DNA of 64,000 bases, taken from NCBI GenBank assembly GCA_963920575.1, contig OY986974.1:7560110-7624109 (forward strand), in the 5' to 3' direction. The position numbers and the translations under genes are program-made. The DNA is from Narthecium ossifragum (lineage: Eukaryota > Streptophyta > Magnoliopsida > Dioscoreales > Nartheciaceae). Below the pieces are notes generated by a model. It saw only the letters and a list, made by a program, of their open reading frames with translations. It made no database searches and was not told the origin of the DNA. Below, piece after piece: positions 24,191 to 36,400 of the stretch (the stretch's first letter is position 1; each line of letters starts with the position of its first letter).

Positions 24191-24500
24191 TGGTGTTCTA
24201 ATGATAATAAGTATGATTGAAAGTGACACATCCCATTTTTCATTCACTACCACTTTCTGTATTTTGATTTTTTTATTAAAATATTAAAAAGTGAGAGATA
24301 TCACTTTTAGTATTTAGTCATATACTTCATGTCCACTTTTTAATCTCCACTTTTTTAGTACAACCTAGCAGTAGAAAGTGATATCCAATCGAGATGATGT
24401 TTGGTGACGTGTCTATCTAGTTGCAAGAAATTGGGGAAGGAAACTGGTCAGTTTTTGAAACTAGACTAGTTTCTAATGTTTTGAGAGTAGAAAGTAGGCT
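24191..24500. other. AT-rich non-coding, possible MITE remnant
   Basis: No gene is seen. AAAGTGACA and AAAGTGATATC motifs in both orientations (24220-24390) suggest a degraded inverted-repeat element. Confidence 0.3.
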
Positions 24501-24765
24501 AAAGTATGCGTTTGGGACCTGGGGTTTTAGTCAAATTTTTATGTGATACCTGTGTTTTGAAAAGTAGACATTGAATACATATGTTTCGCGAACCATTTTT
24601 AATTGATGCCTCGGTCCACCTGCCGTTGGCCGGTCTAACGGCGGCCGGAGCGAACCGGTCACGTGTAGGCACGTGACCGGGCCTCCTTCTTCCCACGAGC
24701 CAGAGGATAAGTTGAGTTGGGGTTTCATATGGTTTTAGATGCCCTGGGAGCTCGGCAGCTCTGCT

Positions 24766-24992
24766 CCTTCGATGGCAAGCTCTCCTCCGGCAAGCTATCC
24801 TCCGACAAGCTCTCCTCCAGCTCGAAAGCGCTCCAGTCGACGGCAGCTCTCCTCCTTCGACGGCAAGCTCTCCTCCACGGCAAGCTCTCCTCTAGCTCGG
24901 CAGCGCTCCAGTCGACGGCAGCTCTCCTCCTTCGACGGCAAGCTCTCCTCCAGCTCGGCAGCGCTCCAGTCGACGGCAGCTCTCCTCCTTCT
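24766..24992 (+). repeat. Minisatellite upstream of GRF gene
   Basis: About three copies of a unit of roughly 70 bp are built from CGACGGCAAGCTCTCCTCC, CAGCGCTCCAGTCGACGGCA and GCTCTCCTCCTTCGACGG. The serine-rich ORFs at 24717-25083 are translations of this repeat. Confidence 0.85.
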
Positions 24993-24997
24993 CCCCT

Positions 24998-25676
24998 ATG
25001 TCTTCTACTGGTTCGACAACTTCCTCAACTTATCCACTGTGTTATTGTGGACAGAGATCAGTACTGAAGATCTCCCAGACTGAAGCCAATCCTAAAAGAA
25101 AATTCTATGGATGCTCACGTAGGACGGTAACAGTTCAATTTCTAAGATTTAACCCTGAATGTGAATTTCTGTAGCCTAACTGTTGAATTTCTAAGATAGG
25201 CTAACTGTGAATTTCTGTAGGGTGGATGTGATTACCTCTTATGGATTGATGGGGACATTTGTGAACGTGGGCAACGAGTTATCAAGAAATTGAAGGTGAA
25301 GATACAAACCTTGGAGAATAGAGCAGAGATAGCTGTTCTGGAAGATAAATTAGTGCAGATGAAGACCATGGCTGAGATGCAGTCCTTGGAAGATGAACTT
25401 AAGCAGTTGAAGCGCAGGGACTCAGAATACTTGGCTCAAGTTGAGATGTGGAGGACCTGCTGCAAGAATAGAGAAGATGAAGTTAGTAGACTGTTGTTGG
25501 AGGTGAAAAACATGCAAAACAGAAATAGAATGTTGTGGCTGGGCATTTTTTTTGTTGTGTGTCATCGTAGGGTTTGTTATGTTGTAGTGTGGATTCATGT
25601 TCTAATGGAGTCATGTTCTAATCTGTTAGTGTATGTTTGTATCCCCTTTGTTTTGTTAATGAACATGATGTTTTAA
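24998..25676 (+). CDS. GRF zinc finger / coiled-coil / membrane protein (MULE second gene)
   Basis: Two exons, 24998-25126 and 25221-25676, join in phase across a 94-bp GT..AG intron and give about 194 residues. Exon 1 starts MSSTGSTTSSTYPLCYCG and carries the GRF motifs CYCG and NPKRKFYGC. Exon 2 opens GGCDYLLWIDGD, supplying the last Cys and the hydrophobic/Trp end of the finger. A charged heptad region (about residues 66-130: KLKVKIQTLENRAEIAVLED and on) looks like a coiled coil. The C-terminus is hydrophobic (MLWLGIFFVV and beyond) and probably sits in a membrane. It has no stops or frameshifts, unlike the transposase beside it. The start is the first in-frame ATG downstream of the minisatellite. 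A nucleic-acid-binding role is inferred from the finger. Confidence 0.75.
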
Positions 25677-26286
25677 AGACAAACCTGGCAGATACACAAA
25701 CCTGGCAGATACACAACAATGTATGCTTTGTTAGTGTATTCCTGTTCTAATGGATTCATGTTCTAATCTGAATTGGTATGCTTTGTTAGTGTATGTTTGC
25801 AGTAGAACAGAAGTGCTAACCATGCATTGCACAACCTACTGCTGTAAAACCATACATTGCAGTAAATCAGTAACACTAAGCCATACATTACACAATATGG
25901 CTTAGGAAATTAGTAACACATAAGCCATACATAACCTACTGCTATAAAATCCCACAAAGCCATACATTACAAAATATGCACATCTACAAGCCCACATTAC
26001 AAAATATGCACATCTATAAGACACAGACATGTCAATTACAGAACCAGCTGCTCCTTAGTACATCATTTCCTGCCATGTACACAAAAAAGAGGCATGGCAT
26101 TCAAATTATTTGTGCTGCCTAGCTTGCAGTTTGTCCAAAAAAAAGAAAGTAAAACCAGCTGCTCCTTAGTGCATCATTTCCTGCCATGTACACAAAAAAG
26201 AGGCATGGCATTCAAATTGTTTGTGCTGCCTAGCTTGCAGTTTGTACAAAAAAGAAAAAAAGTAAAACCAGCTGCTCCTTAGTGCA
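25677..26286. repeat. Intergenic tail of the MULE with tandem duplications
   Basis: Between the two convergent genes a unit of about 113 bp is repeated (26044-26156 and 26157-26270), with CCAGCTGCTCCTTAGTGCAT and CTGCCTAGCTTGCAGTTTGT in each. Its start recurs at 26271 and runs into the 3' end of the transposase gene. Shorter direct repeats (ACAAACCTGGCAGATAC) lie at 25680-25715. Confidence 0.85.
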
Positions 26287-29200
26287 TCATTTCCTGGCAG
26301 ATACTTTGGGGGTCTTGAAAGGAGCACTAATTGGTCTGCCTTCAAAGTCATAGACCTGGGACCATTCACCTTGGGTTTGTGATGATGATTGGGTTTGTGA
26401 TGGTGATGGTTGACTGGGCCCATGTATGTAGGCATCCTGTTGAACTGGGGTCCAGCCTTGGCCTGGTAATGCATCATTTCCTCTTGCTGCACCCCTTGCA
26501 TCTGACCCTCTTGGTCTACCTCTATCTCTTGATGCTCTTCCCCTCACATTTCCTCTCGCACATGTTGCTCTTCCTCTCCCCATAGGAAGAACTCCAGCAA
26601 CATTTACTGTCACTCTTGCTCTTGCTCTACCTCTCCCCACTGTTGTTACAATGACATTCCCTGCAATGCCAACTAACTATTAATGAATGTAACACAAGGC
26701 AGATGTGATGTGAATGCAATACTGATGAAAGCATAGTATTGAAAGCATGAGTACTTATACCTCTGTTGGCAATTGGTGTTGCTCCTCTTCCCACTCCTAC
26801 TGCCCCCCCCCATCAGCAGTAGCTGTTGTTGGCACTCTTCCAGCAGGTATCCATGGTTGCCTTGAAGGATGTTGGGTTGTTGCATGGGTGTGGTCCCCCT
26901 GTAGTGGTGGTGGGATCTAGGATTAATTTAGATGACAAGGTAGATTAATAGCATTAAAAGAATGCATCTAAGGTTAATAGATTAATGCATTAAAAGGTGC
27001 ATATAGGATAAATCTGTTACCTCAACACCACCTCTGCCTCTCCCCATGGGTCCAAATGGATTACTGCTGGCCTGTAGGGTTCAGATGCATAAGTGACAGA
27101 GCTAATATTAAAAGAAAAAAAAAAGTATTAAGAACACATAGCTGTAGGTTAATACATTGTGCTGTGGTTGTGCCTAGCCTCTGCCAAACACTGGAGATGC
27201 CTCTGGAGGTGGTATGGGGGCCCCACCTCTATTTTGTGCCCTGAAATTTACTCTAGACTCTGATGGTGTCTTGATTGGCTTGGGGATTGTTGGGCTTGTA
27301 CAGCTTCTCCTATTATGACCCCACTGTCACAATTTGTACATTTTACTGTTGTATATCTCTTCATCAGTTTACTGGTGCTTGGCCCTTCTTCTGGACCTCT
27401 CTTTCTTTTCTTCTTGGGCCTTCCAGGTTGCTTCCTGTATGCTAGAGGCAGTATGGTGTCAGTCCCAATCCTTTGCCACAGCTTGACCCCATTGACTGGT
27501 TTAATGTTGGGCATGTATGCTTTCATATAAGTATCCCTCTTGCACCATGCAGCTACAAAGTTTTCTGGCTTCCTCCTTGCATGAAAGATACATGCAATGG
27601 CATGGACACATGGTAGCCCTGTCAGCTGCCATTTTCTGCAGCTACAAGTTTTGTCATCTAGGTTGACAATGAACCCTTCATCCAAATTTGTGACTTCAAA
27701 CTCCCCATATCCAGACAAGGTACGGGTCCAGTCTCTGGTAGCTTCCTTTGTACTTTCTATTTTCTATTGGATCCTAGGGCAAATGTCACAGTCAAGTCTC
27801 TGCATCTGCTCCCTCTTAAGCCTCATTCTAACCATCAACTTTATCCTAATTTCCTCTAACATTGTGATCAAGGGTTCACTTCTAGCGCCAAGGATAAATT
27901 TGTTGAAGGCCTCTGACATGTTATTGGATAAGAGGTCACATTAAGGGAAGCAGTCAAATGCATGTCTACACCACCAAGATGGTGTCAATTTATATAGATA
28001 GTTATACCCATCTGGCTCTATATCCCTCATCTCTAGCATCACACTGTCAAAGTATTCTTTGACTGTGGCCCTTGCTGCATTCCACATAATCAGTTTCAAC
28101 ATCACACCCTTATAAATCTTGCTGAAGTTGGCATAAAGATGTCTGACACAAAACCTGTGGTCTACACCATGCATAAGGTCTTGCATAGCTGGTATAAAAC
28201 CCTACATGATAAACAAAGCTATTCTGATAAACATATTGGATAACAAATTGGAGAGTTGATAAACAAAGCTGTTAATGCTATTGTCATTCATGCAAGGAGG
28301 AAGCCAGAAAAGACAATAGCATTAAAAGATACATGTAAGACATTAAAAGACATAGCTGATATTTGATTATCTTATAAACAAAGCTAGCATAAAAGATATG
28401 CTGATATTTGATTATCTGATAAACAAAGCTAGCATAAAAGATATGCTGATATTTGATTATCTGATAAACAAAACTAGCATAATAGCTGTTAATGCTGATA
28501 TGCTATTTGCTTATCTTATACTGATAAACATATGCATTAAAAGACAATAGCATTAAAATATACATGTAAGACATTAAAAGACATAGCTGATATTTGATTA
28601 TCTGATAAACAAAGCTAGCATAATAGCTGTTAATGCTGATATGCTATTTGCTTATCTTATATTGATAAACATATGCATTAAAATACAATAGCATTAAAAT
28701 ATACATGTAAGACATTAAAAGACATAGCTGATATTTGATTATCTGATAAACAAAGCTAGCATAAAAGATATGCTGATATATGATTATCTGATAAACAAAG
28801 CTAGCATAATAGCTGTTAATGCTGATATGCTATTTGCTTATCTTATACTGATAAACATATGCATTAAAAGACAATAGCATTAAAAGATACATGTTGATAA
28901 ACATATGCTATTGTTAAACAGTACCTTATAATAGCAGTAAAAGACAATAGCATAAAAGAGATGGTGTTAAATTAATAGACATATGGTGTTAAACTAACTC
29001 ACCTTCTGTTGATCAGTGATGAATGTCCACCTATTCTCTTGTACTGGCCCAATGTCTGCCAACAACAACTCTAGAAACCATGTCCATATCTCCCTATTTT
29101 CTATCTCCACCACTGCATAACAAATTTGATACATCTGGTCATTACCATCTCTCCCAACAACTGCAAGGAGTTGACCACCCATTTCACCTTTGAGGTGAGC

Positions 29201-30764
29201 ACCATCCAGTCCAATCAAAGGCCTACAGCCATCTTTAAAGCCTTGCTTACATGCTTGGAAACAGATGTACACTCTCTCAAATACTGGATCTCCATAAGGA
29301 GATCTACTGGTCTTGACTACTGCTGTTGTCCCTGGATTGCCTCTTATCAGTTCATGGCAATAGTCTCTTATCCTCCCATACTGCTCTTTGTAACTTCCCT
29401 GTATTAGCTCCATAGCTTTCTTCCTTACATTGAAGGCCTGACTTCTTGAAATATCAATTGAATAGTCCTTCTTCACCTTTGCTATTATTAGACTGTGCTT
29501 AATATCAGGGTCTAACCTGACATCAACAAGGTACTTGTAGGACAGCCATGTTGAATTCACCATAGGGTTTCTGTAGCTTCTGCTGCATGTATGGTGGTCA
29601 TTTAGTATCTTGACCTAGAAGGTTTCCTGATTCTGCACTTTGGATGCATAGATCCTCCATTTACAACCATCTCTACAAATGGCTGAGACCTTCTCCTTTG
29701 TGTTCTTGTTGAACTTGATGTTGAAACCTCCCCTGACAGCATACTCCCTCATATAGTTCTTGAAAACCTTTGGAGATGGGAATCTTGTCCCCACAACTGG
29801 CTTTATCTTTCCAGACAAGTCAGTGTCTTCGTTAAACAGTGGGTAAGAAATGACCTCATCATCATTAGAGCCACAAAGACTGATGAGCTCATCACTTTGG
29901 CAGATACTCACTATTATTGTCTTCAATGTCAGCTTCATTCATATACTCCTCATCCTCTGTCGTAGCATTTTCCTTTCCCTTTCTACGAACAGCTCCCTTA
30001 CCAGCATTCTCAACTTCCCTAACATCAGCAGTAGCCTTTCCAGTTCTATGACCAGCTCCAACTTCCCCTCCAGCTCCCATTCCAGCTTCAGAGGCACCAC
30101 CATTACCTTCATTAACAGCTTCATGATCATCCCCTCCATCTCCTATATTAATATCACCTCCTCCAAGATTGTGCCCACGGTTTGATTTCAGAAAAATAGC
30201 ATAGTCCACCTCATCCTCGGCATCCTCACTACTGCCCTCAACCTCTGGGTCATACTTGATTGCATCTGAGCCACTGCTATCAGAATCAACTTGAAAAGCA
30301 TCCCACTCACAGCCCCCCACCACCCTTATCCTCATGTTGCAACTCCCTCTCAATCTCTTTGTCAGGAAGAATGACAGGTTCCTCTATAACTGCATGCTCA
30401 GAATACACATGAACCTCAACAAACTGACTTGCTTTTTTTCCCAATTCCAAAACATCATCATCAGACATCAGTGGCCTCAGCCCAAAGTGCATGGTTAACC
30501 CAGGAATGACATACCACAGCCTCTCATATGTAGGGTGTCCCAGTTGCTTCATCATGTCCACAAACTCAAATAAGCTCAACTCATCATCACACAATTGCCA
30601 AATACATTCACAGCCCCTCCAACATATTTTGCCACCAAATCAGCAATAACTAACTGACCCGAATGATGGATGTGGATTTCAAATGGTCCTCCAGGAGGCT
30701 CTGGCTCTAATCTGCTTGGTTTGCTAGTGTTGGGGTCCATCCTGGCGGCATTGCAGTCAAACAT
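26287..30764 (-). pseudogene. MULE (MuDR-type) transposase gene, inactivated
   Basis: Domains in order on the minus strand: an N-terminal PB1-like region (30307-30764, IHIHHSGQLV and AKYVGG); an acidic/Gly-rich linker (29892-30353); the Mutator DNA-binding region (29615-29938, FKNYMREYAVRGGFNIKF); the transposase core (28994-29563, GLDGAHLKG with the first Asp and TFITDQQK with the second); after the intron, VDHRFCVRHLYANF; the SWIM zinc finger (CSCRKWQLTGLPCVHA); a damaged CCHC knuckle near 27320; and a Gly/Arg/Ser-rich tail (26287-26640). Lesions visible are an in-frame TAG after QNQETF (about 29615), TAA after FDCFP (about 27941), TAG after CPRIQ (about 27765), frame changes near 30580, 30330 and 29910, and a one-base loss in the knuckle. 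The protein cannot be made, but the gene structure is complete. Confidence 0.9.
28202..29002 (-). other. Intron in MULE transposase, expanded by tandem repeats
   Basis: The donor is AAG|GTGAGTT at 29003/29002 and the acceptor TGTAG|GGT at 28202/28201. The reading frame is kept (DQQK then GFIPAMQDLMHG). From about 28310 to 28890 it holds about three imperfect copies of a unit of roughly 140-190 bp made of GATATTTGATTATCTGATAA, AACAAAGCTAGCATAA and AATGCTGATATGCTATTTGC. Confidence 0.85.
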
Positions 30765-30769
30765 AAAGT

Positions 30770-31025
30770 ATTAAGCACACTATCAACATAAGATAATCAC
30801 TAATAGCTTGCTTTCATCAGAATCAATGCAAGGGTTAAAAATTGACCCATAACATAAGATAATCAAATAACTAACTAACAGCATAAGATAATCAAACATA
30901 AAGTATTAAGCACACTAACAACATAAGATAATCACTAATAGCTTGCTTTCATCAGAATCAATGCAAGGGTTAAAAATTGACCCATAACATAAGATAATCA
31001 AATAACTAACTAACATCATAAGATA
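30770..31025. repeat. Tandem duplication at MULE 5' side (about 128 bp x2)
   Basis: Two nearly identical copies each contain AAGTATTAAGCACACTA, ATAGCTTGCTTTCATCAGAA and GTTAAAAATTGACCCATAAC. The copies begin at about 30768 and 30898, just upstream of the transposase start. Confidence 0.9.
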
Positions 31026-31300
31026 ATCACTGAGCTTGCTTTCATACATAAGATAATCCTCTGTACATAAGATAATCCCTATAAAAATTGTTCCCTAATG
31101 TCTCCTTTCACACTGACATTCAATCACGGAATCCACGATTAAAAGCCCAAAAACAAACAATAACAATCGATCGATCACGGTTCAAAATGGGAAAAAAATG
31201 AAATCTTGGAAAACCGAGCTTATCCCTAGACGAATGTAACCACGAGCATTCACCTGGATTTGAGAGACGATGATCCCGATCACCTCCTGGAACCCTTCGC

Positions 31301-31500
31301 NNNNNNNNNNNNNNNNNNNNNNNNNNNNNNNNNNNNNNNNNNNNNNNNNNNNNNNNNNNNNNNNNNNNNNNNNNNNNNNNNNNNNNNNNNNNNNNNNNNN
31401 NNNNNNNNNNNNNNNNNNNNNNNNNNNNNNNNNNNNNNNNNNNNNNNNNNNNNNNNNNNNNNNNNNNNNNNNNNNNNNNNNNNNNNNNNNNNNNNNNNNN
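31301..31500. other. Assembly gap (200 N)
   Basis: This is a run of exactly 200 N. It separates the MULE from the cystatin-like gene and hides the gene's start and probably the right end of the MULE. Confidence 0.99.
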
Positions 31501-31962
31501 CTCATTTTTCCCCTCATCTCTGTTCTCTTCACCATCCTCTTCCTAACTAGCCATGCATATTCCATGGCTTCCATTGCTGCTGAAGAGCCCATGTCAACGA
31601 AACCATCTGACGAAGCCGATCTCAATTACGACTTCGAAGTCCCCAACGCACATCCCTTCGTCAAATCTCTCAACAAACCTGAGAATGAAGGAGAATGGCA
31701 TGAAATACCAGACACTGACACAACCCAGATACGGGAGGTGGCCACTTGGGCAGTCACTGAGCATAACAAGAAGCAATCAGATGGACTCGTGTTCATCAAT
31801 GTGGAGAGTGGAGAATATTCGACGTCGCAAACAGACCGATTAAGATTTCTCCTTAAAATCAAGGCAAGTAGACACAGTGTCGAGAACGTGTATGAAGCTG
31901 CGATAAATGAAATTTTGCCTTCGCGGCGGAAGAGACTCCTTGTCTTCAAGGTTGCCGAATGA
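31501..31962 (+). CDS. Secreted phytocystatin-like protein, 5' end in gap
   Basis: The open frame begins at the gap with a hydrophobic signal-peptide core (LISVLFTILFLTSHAYS). After an acidic spacer comes the cystatin fold: EGEWHEIPDTDT, a helix with VATWAVTEHNKK (the plant LARFAVDEHN helix in divergent form), LVFINVESGEY, RLRFLLKIKA and LLVFKVAE at the end. Cystatins block papain-type cysteine proteases by inserting an N-terminal Gly, a QxVxG loop and a Trp loop. Here the QxVxG position reads near EYSTSQ and the motif is absent, so classical inhibition is doubtful. AATAAA at 32040 is a possible polyadenylation signal. A decayed paralogue lies at 52254-52739. Confidence 0.75.
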   Translation, partial: LIFPLISVLFTILFLTSHAYSMASIAAEEPMSTKPSDEADLNYDFEVPNAHPFVKSLNKPENEGEWHEIPDTDTTQIREVATWAVTEHNKKQSDGLVFINVESGEYSTSQTDRLRFLLKIKASRHSVENVYEAAINEILPSRRKRLLVFKVAE

Positions 31963-33056
31963 GTACCCATTGATGATGGAGTCTGAAAAAGATGTAGTGT
32001 CATATATATTAAGCTAGCTTGCGCAATATATGTGGCGAATAATAAAACTTGTCAGAAAAATTTCCGGATGATTGCTTGATGGTTGTTTTACTGTTTATCT
32101 TGTGATGTTTTTGCTTCCTTTGAGAATATTGAGTTGTGTTTTTTAGGGCTGTGGCCGCGAGCAAACTAGCTTGGCATCCCGGCCCTGGTTTCCATCTATA
32201 GCCCTTCCTGAGCATTTATGCTGCTTTGCAAATCGATCGTCACAAGCCAGACACCGACGACCTCTGTCGACCACCTGGGAGCACACCTTCAAAAGAGTAC
32301 TTTGCTCTGCACAAAGCAGTCCATATCTAGTCTATGCTATCGAGGAACCTCGCCGCACACGGCACACCTCATCCTGAGCATCCATTGCCATCTTCGAAGA
32401 TCTTTTAGAATTTCAGTATTGGACCCCGAGACCAACCTGTTACCACCACCGAGTAATAACCACTTGAGTTACTTAAGGGCTATACATTATACATAATTCT
32501 GGAGCTGCATGAGATATTGGAGATATATAGCGGCTTATCTGATTTAGTCACGCAAGATATTTGACACGTGACACAATAGAAGAAGACTTTGTTATGAAGC
32601 AGCTGTAATGTTCTGATGGGGCAGTGATGCATGGCTGATGGCACCGAGTGCCCTACTCTGGAGTCCAATGTCTGGACTCTGCAACTAAAGGCTCGTAGAA
32701 AATTTTTAGTCAAGGAAGCCAGAACCTTTTGTGGAAAACCAATGAGCATTTTTATTCTTAAATTTGCACTGAATTTGATAGGCCTCCCTGCCTGCTGTCA
32801 AAGTGCAAGCAATTACTCCCTTGTAGGGCCTGATATTTCAAGCGGCTGAATTGCAGACGAAGGGAAGAATATGCAGGGCATTGCATGTATGTTGGAAAAT
32901 CATGAAGGTATTTCGATATATGCAGCAATATAATATGTTCCAAGTAGATTTGATCAGGCTCTTAGAGTGGGTTCTAACGCGTGCATCATGAAGCTCTAGA
33001 GTCATCAACTACATTTCATCTTCTAGTTTCTCATAAACAACATCAAAATACATGGA
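31963..33056. other. 3' flank of cystatin-like gene, no further gene seen
   Basis: The first about 150 bases resemble the sequence after the pseudogene copy (52740-52880), so the duplication included the 3' UTR. Beyond that I recognise nothing. The ORFs at 32171-32849 are short and lack conserved motifs. Confidence 0.5.
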
Positions 33057-33457
33057 TTGCTAAAAGACAAGGAATTATGTGGTTTCTCTCGTGTCCAAAC
33101 TTGGGAGAGAGCAGGCTCTTTTATAATGTATAATGTGTAGCTGGCAATTACATTTGAGAAGAAAAACTTCCTTTTACATATATGGTATAATTGGATTCCC
33201 ATAATCATGGGATATGAAGATTTGAATTGATATTAAAGATCTTCTCCAATCTCGAGTGATTTGCTTAATGAATGATCTGTTGTTGAATTCCTCTGATTTT
33301 GAACATGATTCTTATTACGCCTTTGCAAGCTCAGCGGGGAGGAGAGCACGTTGAGCTTGTCCCTGAGAAGACCAAATCGAGCTGAGACTAATGGCTTCGT
33401 AAGACCATCGGCAAGTTGGTCTTTACTGGATATAAAACGAACCTCTAAGCATTTTTG

Positions 33458-36400
33458 TTAAACTTTTTCTCTCACAAAATGGTAATCAATCTCTACGTGC
33501 TTGGTGTGGGCATGAAAAACTGGATTAGCAGTGAGATATGCAGCGCCTATATTGTCACACCATAACACGGGGCGATTTTTAAGGAAAATTCCAAGTTCGC
33601 GAAGGAGAGATTGAACCCATAATGATTCAGCTATAGCATGAGCAATGGCTCGATATTCGGCCTCTGTACTTGATAGAGCGATGGTGGGCTGCTTTTTGGA
33701 GCTCCAAGAGATAAGATTGTGTCCAAAAAATATGCAAAATCCGGACGTGGATCTTCTATCATCAAGGCAACCAGCCCAGTCTGCATCTGAATAGATATAT
33801 ATGTGAGAAGAATTGGTAGGCCGAATCAGCAGGCCATGGTTGATTGAAAATTTCAAGTAGCGCAGTATACGCTTTACCGTAGTCTAGTGAACCTCTGTGG
33901 GTTTATGCATGAATTGACAAACCTTGTTGACTGCGAAGGAAATATCTGGACGCGTGAGAGAAAGATATTGGAGAGCACGGACAATACTTCAAAATAGTGC
34001 GAGATCTGAAAACGGACTTCCTTCAAATAAACAGAGTGACTGAGAAGAAGACATTGGCGAGGAAACTGGCTTTGCAGCAATCATATTGGTGCGTTGTAGT
34101 AGGTTCACAATGTATAGTTGTTGAGAGAGAAACAACCCAGCTGCAGATCGTGTAACCTCCACTCTCAAAAAATAGTGCAAGTCCCCCAAATCTTTTACTG
34201 CAAACTCACAACTTAAGGTTGAAATGAGGTGAGAGGTAGCATCTTTATCAGATCCAATTATAAGAATGTCATCCACGTAAACTAAAACAAACAGAGTCAC
34301 AGAGTTGTCCTTGTAGATAAATAGAGATGTGACGGAGGACGAATTTGTAAAGCCTAAAGAGAGAAGATTCTCACTCAGCCGAGAATATCAGGCATGAGGG
34401 GCTTGCTTCAGACCGTAGAGAGCTTTGTGGAGCTTGCACACATGGTTCGGAGAACTGGGATGAGCATAACCAGTTGGTTGTTGCATAAATACCTCTTCGG
34501 ATAAAAAACCATGTAGAAAAGCATTTTGTATGTCAATCATCCTCCAATGATTCGAAACTGCAATACTTAACACCAGTTGGATTGTTGTAGGTTTAACAAC
34601 CGGACTGAAAGTGTCAGCAAAATCAATGCAATGTTGTTGATGATACCCTTTCACAACCAATCGGACTTTTCGGCGCTCCATAGAACCATCAGATTTCTTC
34701 TTTGTTTTGAACACCCACATAGATCCAACCACATTCAAACTGCTGGCTGAAAAGGCACAAGAGTCCATGTCCCATTCTTCATTAGAGCCGAAAATTCCTC
34801 ATTCATAGCTGAGCGCCACTCGACATATTTGCTAGCTTCGGAGTAACATGATGGCTCATCCGGAACTGTACTCATAGTGAGAAGAGCCTTAGGTAGAGGA
34901 TAGTTGACCATACCATCCAAGTGTCTTTGGTTTCACAATCCCATGCTGAGAACGAGTAGTCCTCATTTGGTGGAGACGGAGCCTCGACAGCGGTAGTAAG
35001 ATCTGTAGGAATAGTAGCTGACGATGAATGAGAGGGTTTCTGAGTAGAATTGATAGTGTGTGGAGGAAGGAGGACAATCCTCAGCAATGGGAGAAGGGGG
35101 TAAAGAGGAAGGAGGGTTAGGTGTAGGAAATGAGTGGGTCCCATACATAGGACTTTGAGTGGATTGATGACTAGACGATAGGAGGATGGAATCTGTTGTC
35201 CATTGGGTAGAGCACTAGGCATTGGTAACAAGGTTGTTTGGGGATCAGCCGGAGAATGGGGTAGTTGGGATCGGGTAAGCAAAAATGGGAAGCTGTGTTC
35301 ATCGAAGATTACATGACGAGATATGAAGATTTTTCCAGATTCCCATATCTAGGCATTTATAACCTCGATGCATGTTACGGAACCCTATAAATATGCACAA
35401 AAACACGTATGTGAGAAAAGTCTGAAATTTTGTTGAAAAGTTTTTCAAAAGGAGAGACGCCCAAAGAGGAACGTTGGAAGTCTGTTGATAAGGTAGGTCG
35501 CAGTGAGAAAGGCATCATCCCAGTAGATATGAGGAACAGAGCTATGAGAAAGAAGAGAAAGCCTTGTTTCAACTATATGCCGATGGTGTTATACCTCCTT
35601 ATGGGATTTCTTTGTAGTTCTATAGATACTTAGCCTTTGGCTCAGCTAATCAAAAAAAAAAAAAAAACTATATGCCGATGTTTTCTTTCGACTGAGCCAT
35701 TCTGTTGGGAAGTGTGTGGGCATGTAACACGATGATTGATTCCAACACTAGAGAAAAATTTATTCAAGGAACGGTATTCACCACCCCAATCTGTTTGTAC
35801 GGATTTTATCCTGCAATTGAACATGCGCTCAATCAGTTTTTGAAAGGGATGGAAAACAGACAACACATCATATTTCTTCGGAATAGGATAAAGCCAGACA
35901 TATTTGCTAAAATGGTCTACAAATGAAACATAATATTTATTTCCATGAGCAGACAAAACAGGGGACGGACCCCAGACATCTGAGAAAATTAGTTCAAGGG
36001 GAGAGTTCGATACAGACTGTGACTCAGAAAATTGAAGACGATGGCGACATGTTGTACTGTTTTATAGGAAGGATGCCCCATACGGTAGTGCCACAATTCA
36101 AGAGGAACACGTTGGCAAAGAAAAGCTTGTGAGGATTGAGAAGTAGATGTGGAAGTGGGAAATAGATAAAGTCCATCCTTAGTCTTGCCGCGTAGTAGAG
36201 TTGCTCCCGTGATTTCGTCCTTCACCAAAAAATAGAAAGAGTGAAACTCAATAAAGACATTATTTTCATTGGTAATCTGGCTCACAGAAATCAAGTTCTT
36301 TTTAATTTGAGGGACATGTAATAAATTTGATAATTGAAAGGAGCATGAAGGTAAGAAAAGAGTAGAAGAACCAGTATTTTTTATGTCCAAACTTGCTCCA

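Larger units (their letters stand above)
24505..31300. mobile_element. Mutator-like element with two convergent genes
   Basis: It holds a minus-strand MULE transposase (26287-30764) and a plus-strand GRF gene (24998-25676) pointing at each other, as mudrA and mudrB do in maize MuDR. 24508-24700 is a plausible left terminal region. The right terminus would lie at or beyond 31100-31300 and may be in the assembly gap. I could not confirm terminal inverted repeats or a target duplication, so the limits are approximate. Confidence 0.6.

Noticed and set aside
24717..25083. Serine-rich ORFs upstream of the GRF gene as its N-terminus
   Set aside because: They are in other frames than the GRF exon and come from the 70-bp minisatellite.
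31141..31200. GATCGATCGATC near 31168 as part of the retroelement palindrome clusters
   Set aside because: A single site in an AT-rich context, not a cluster.
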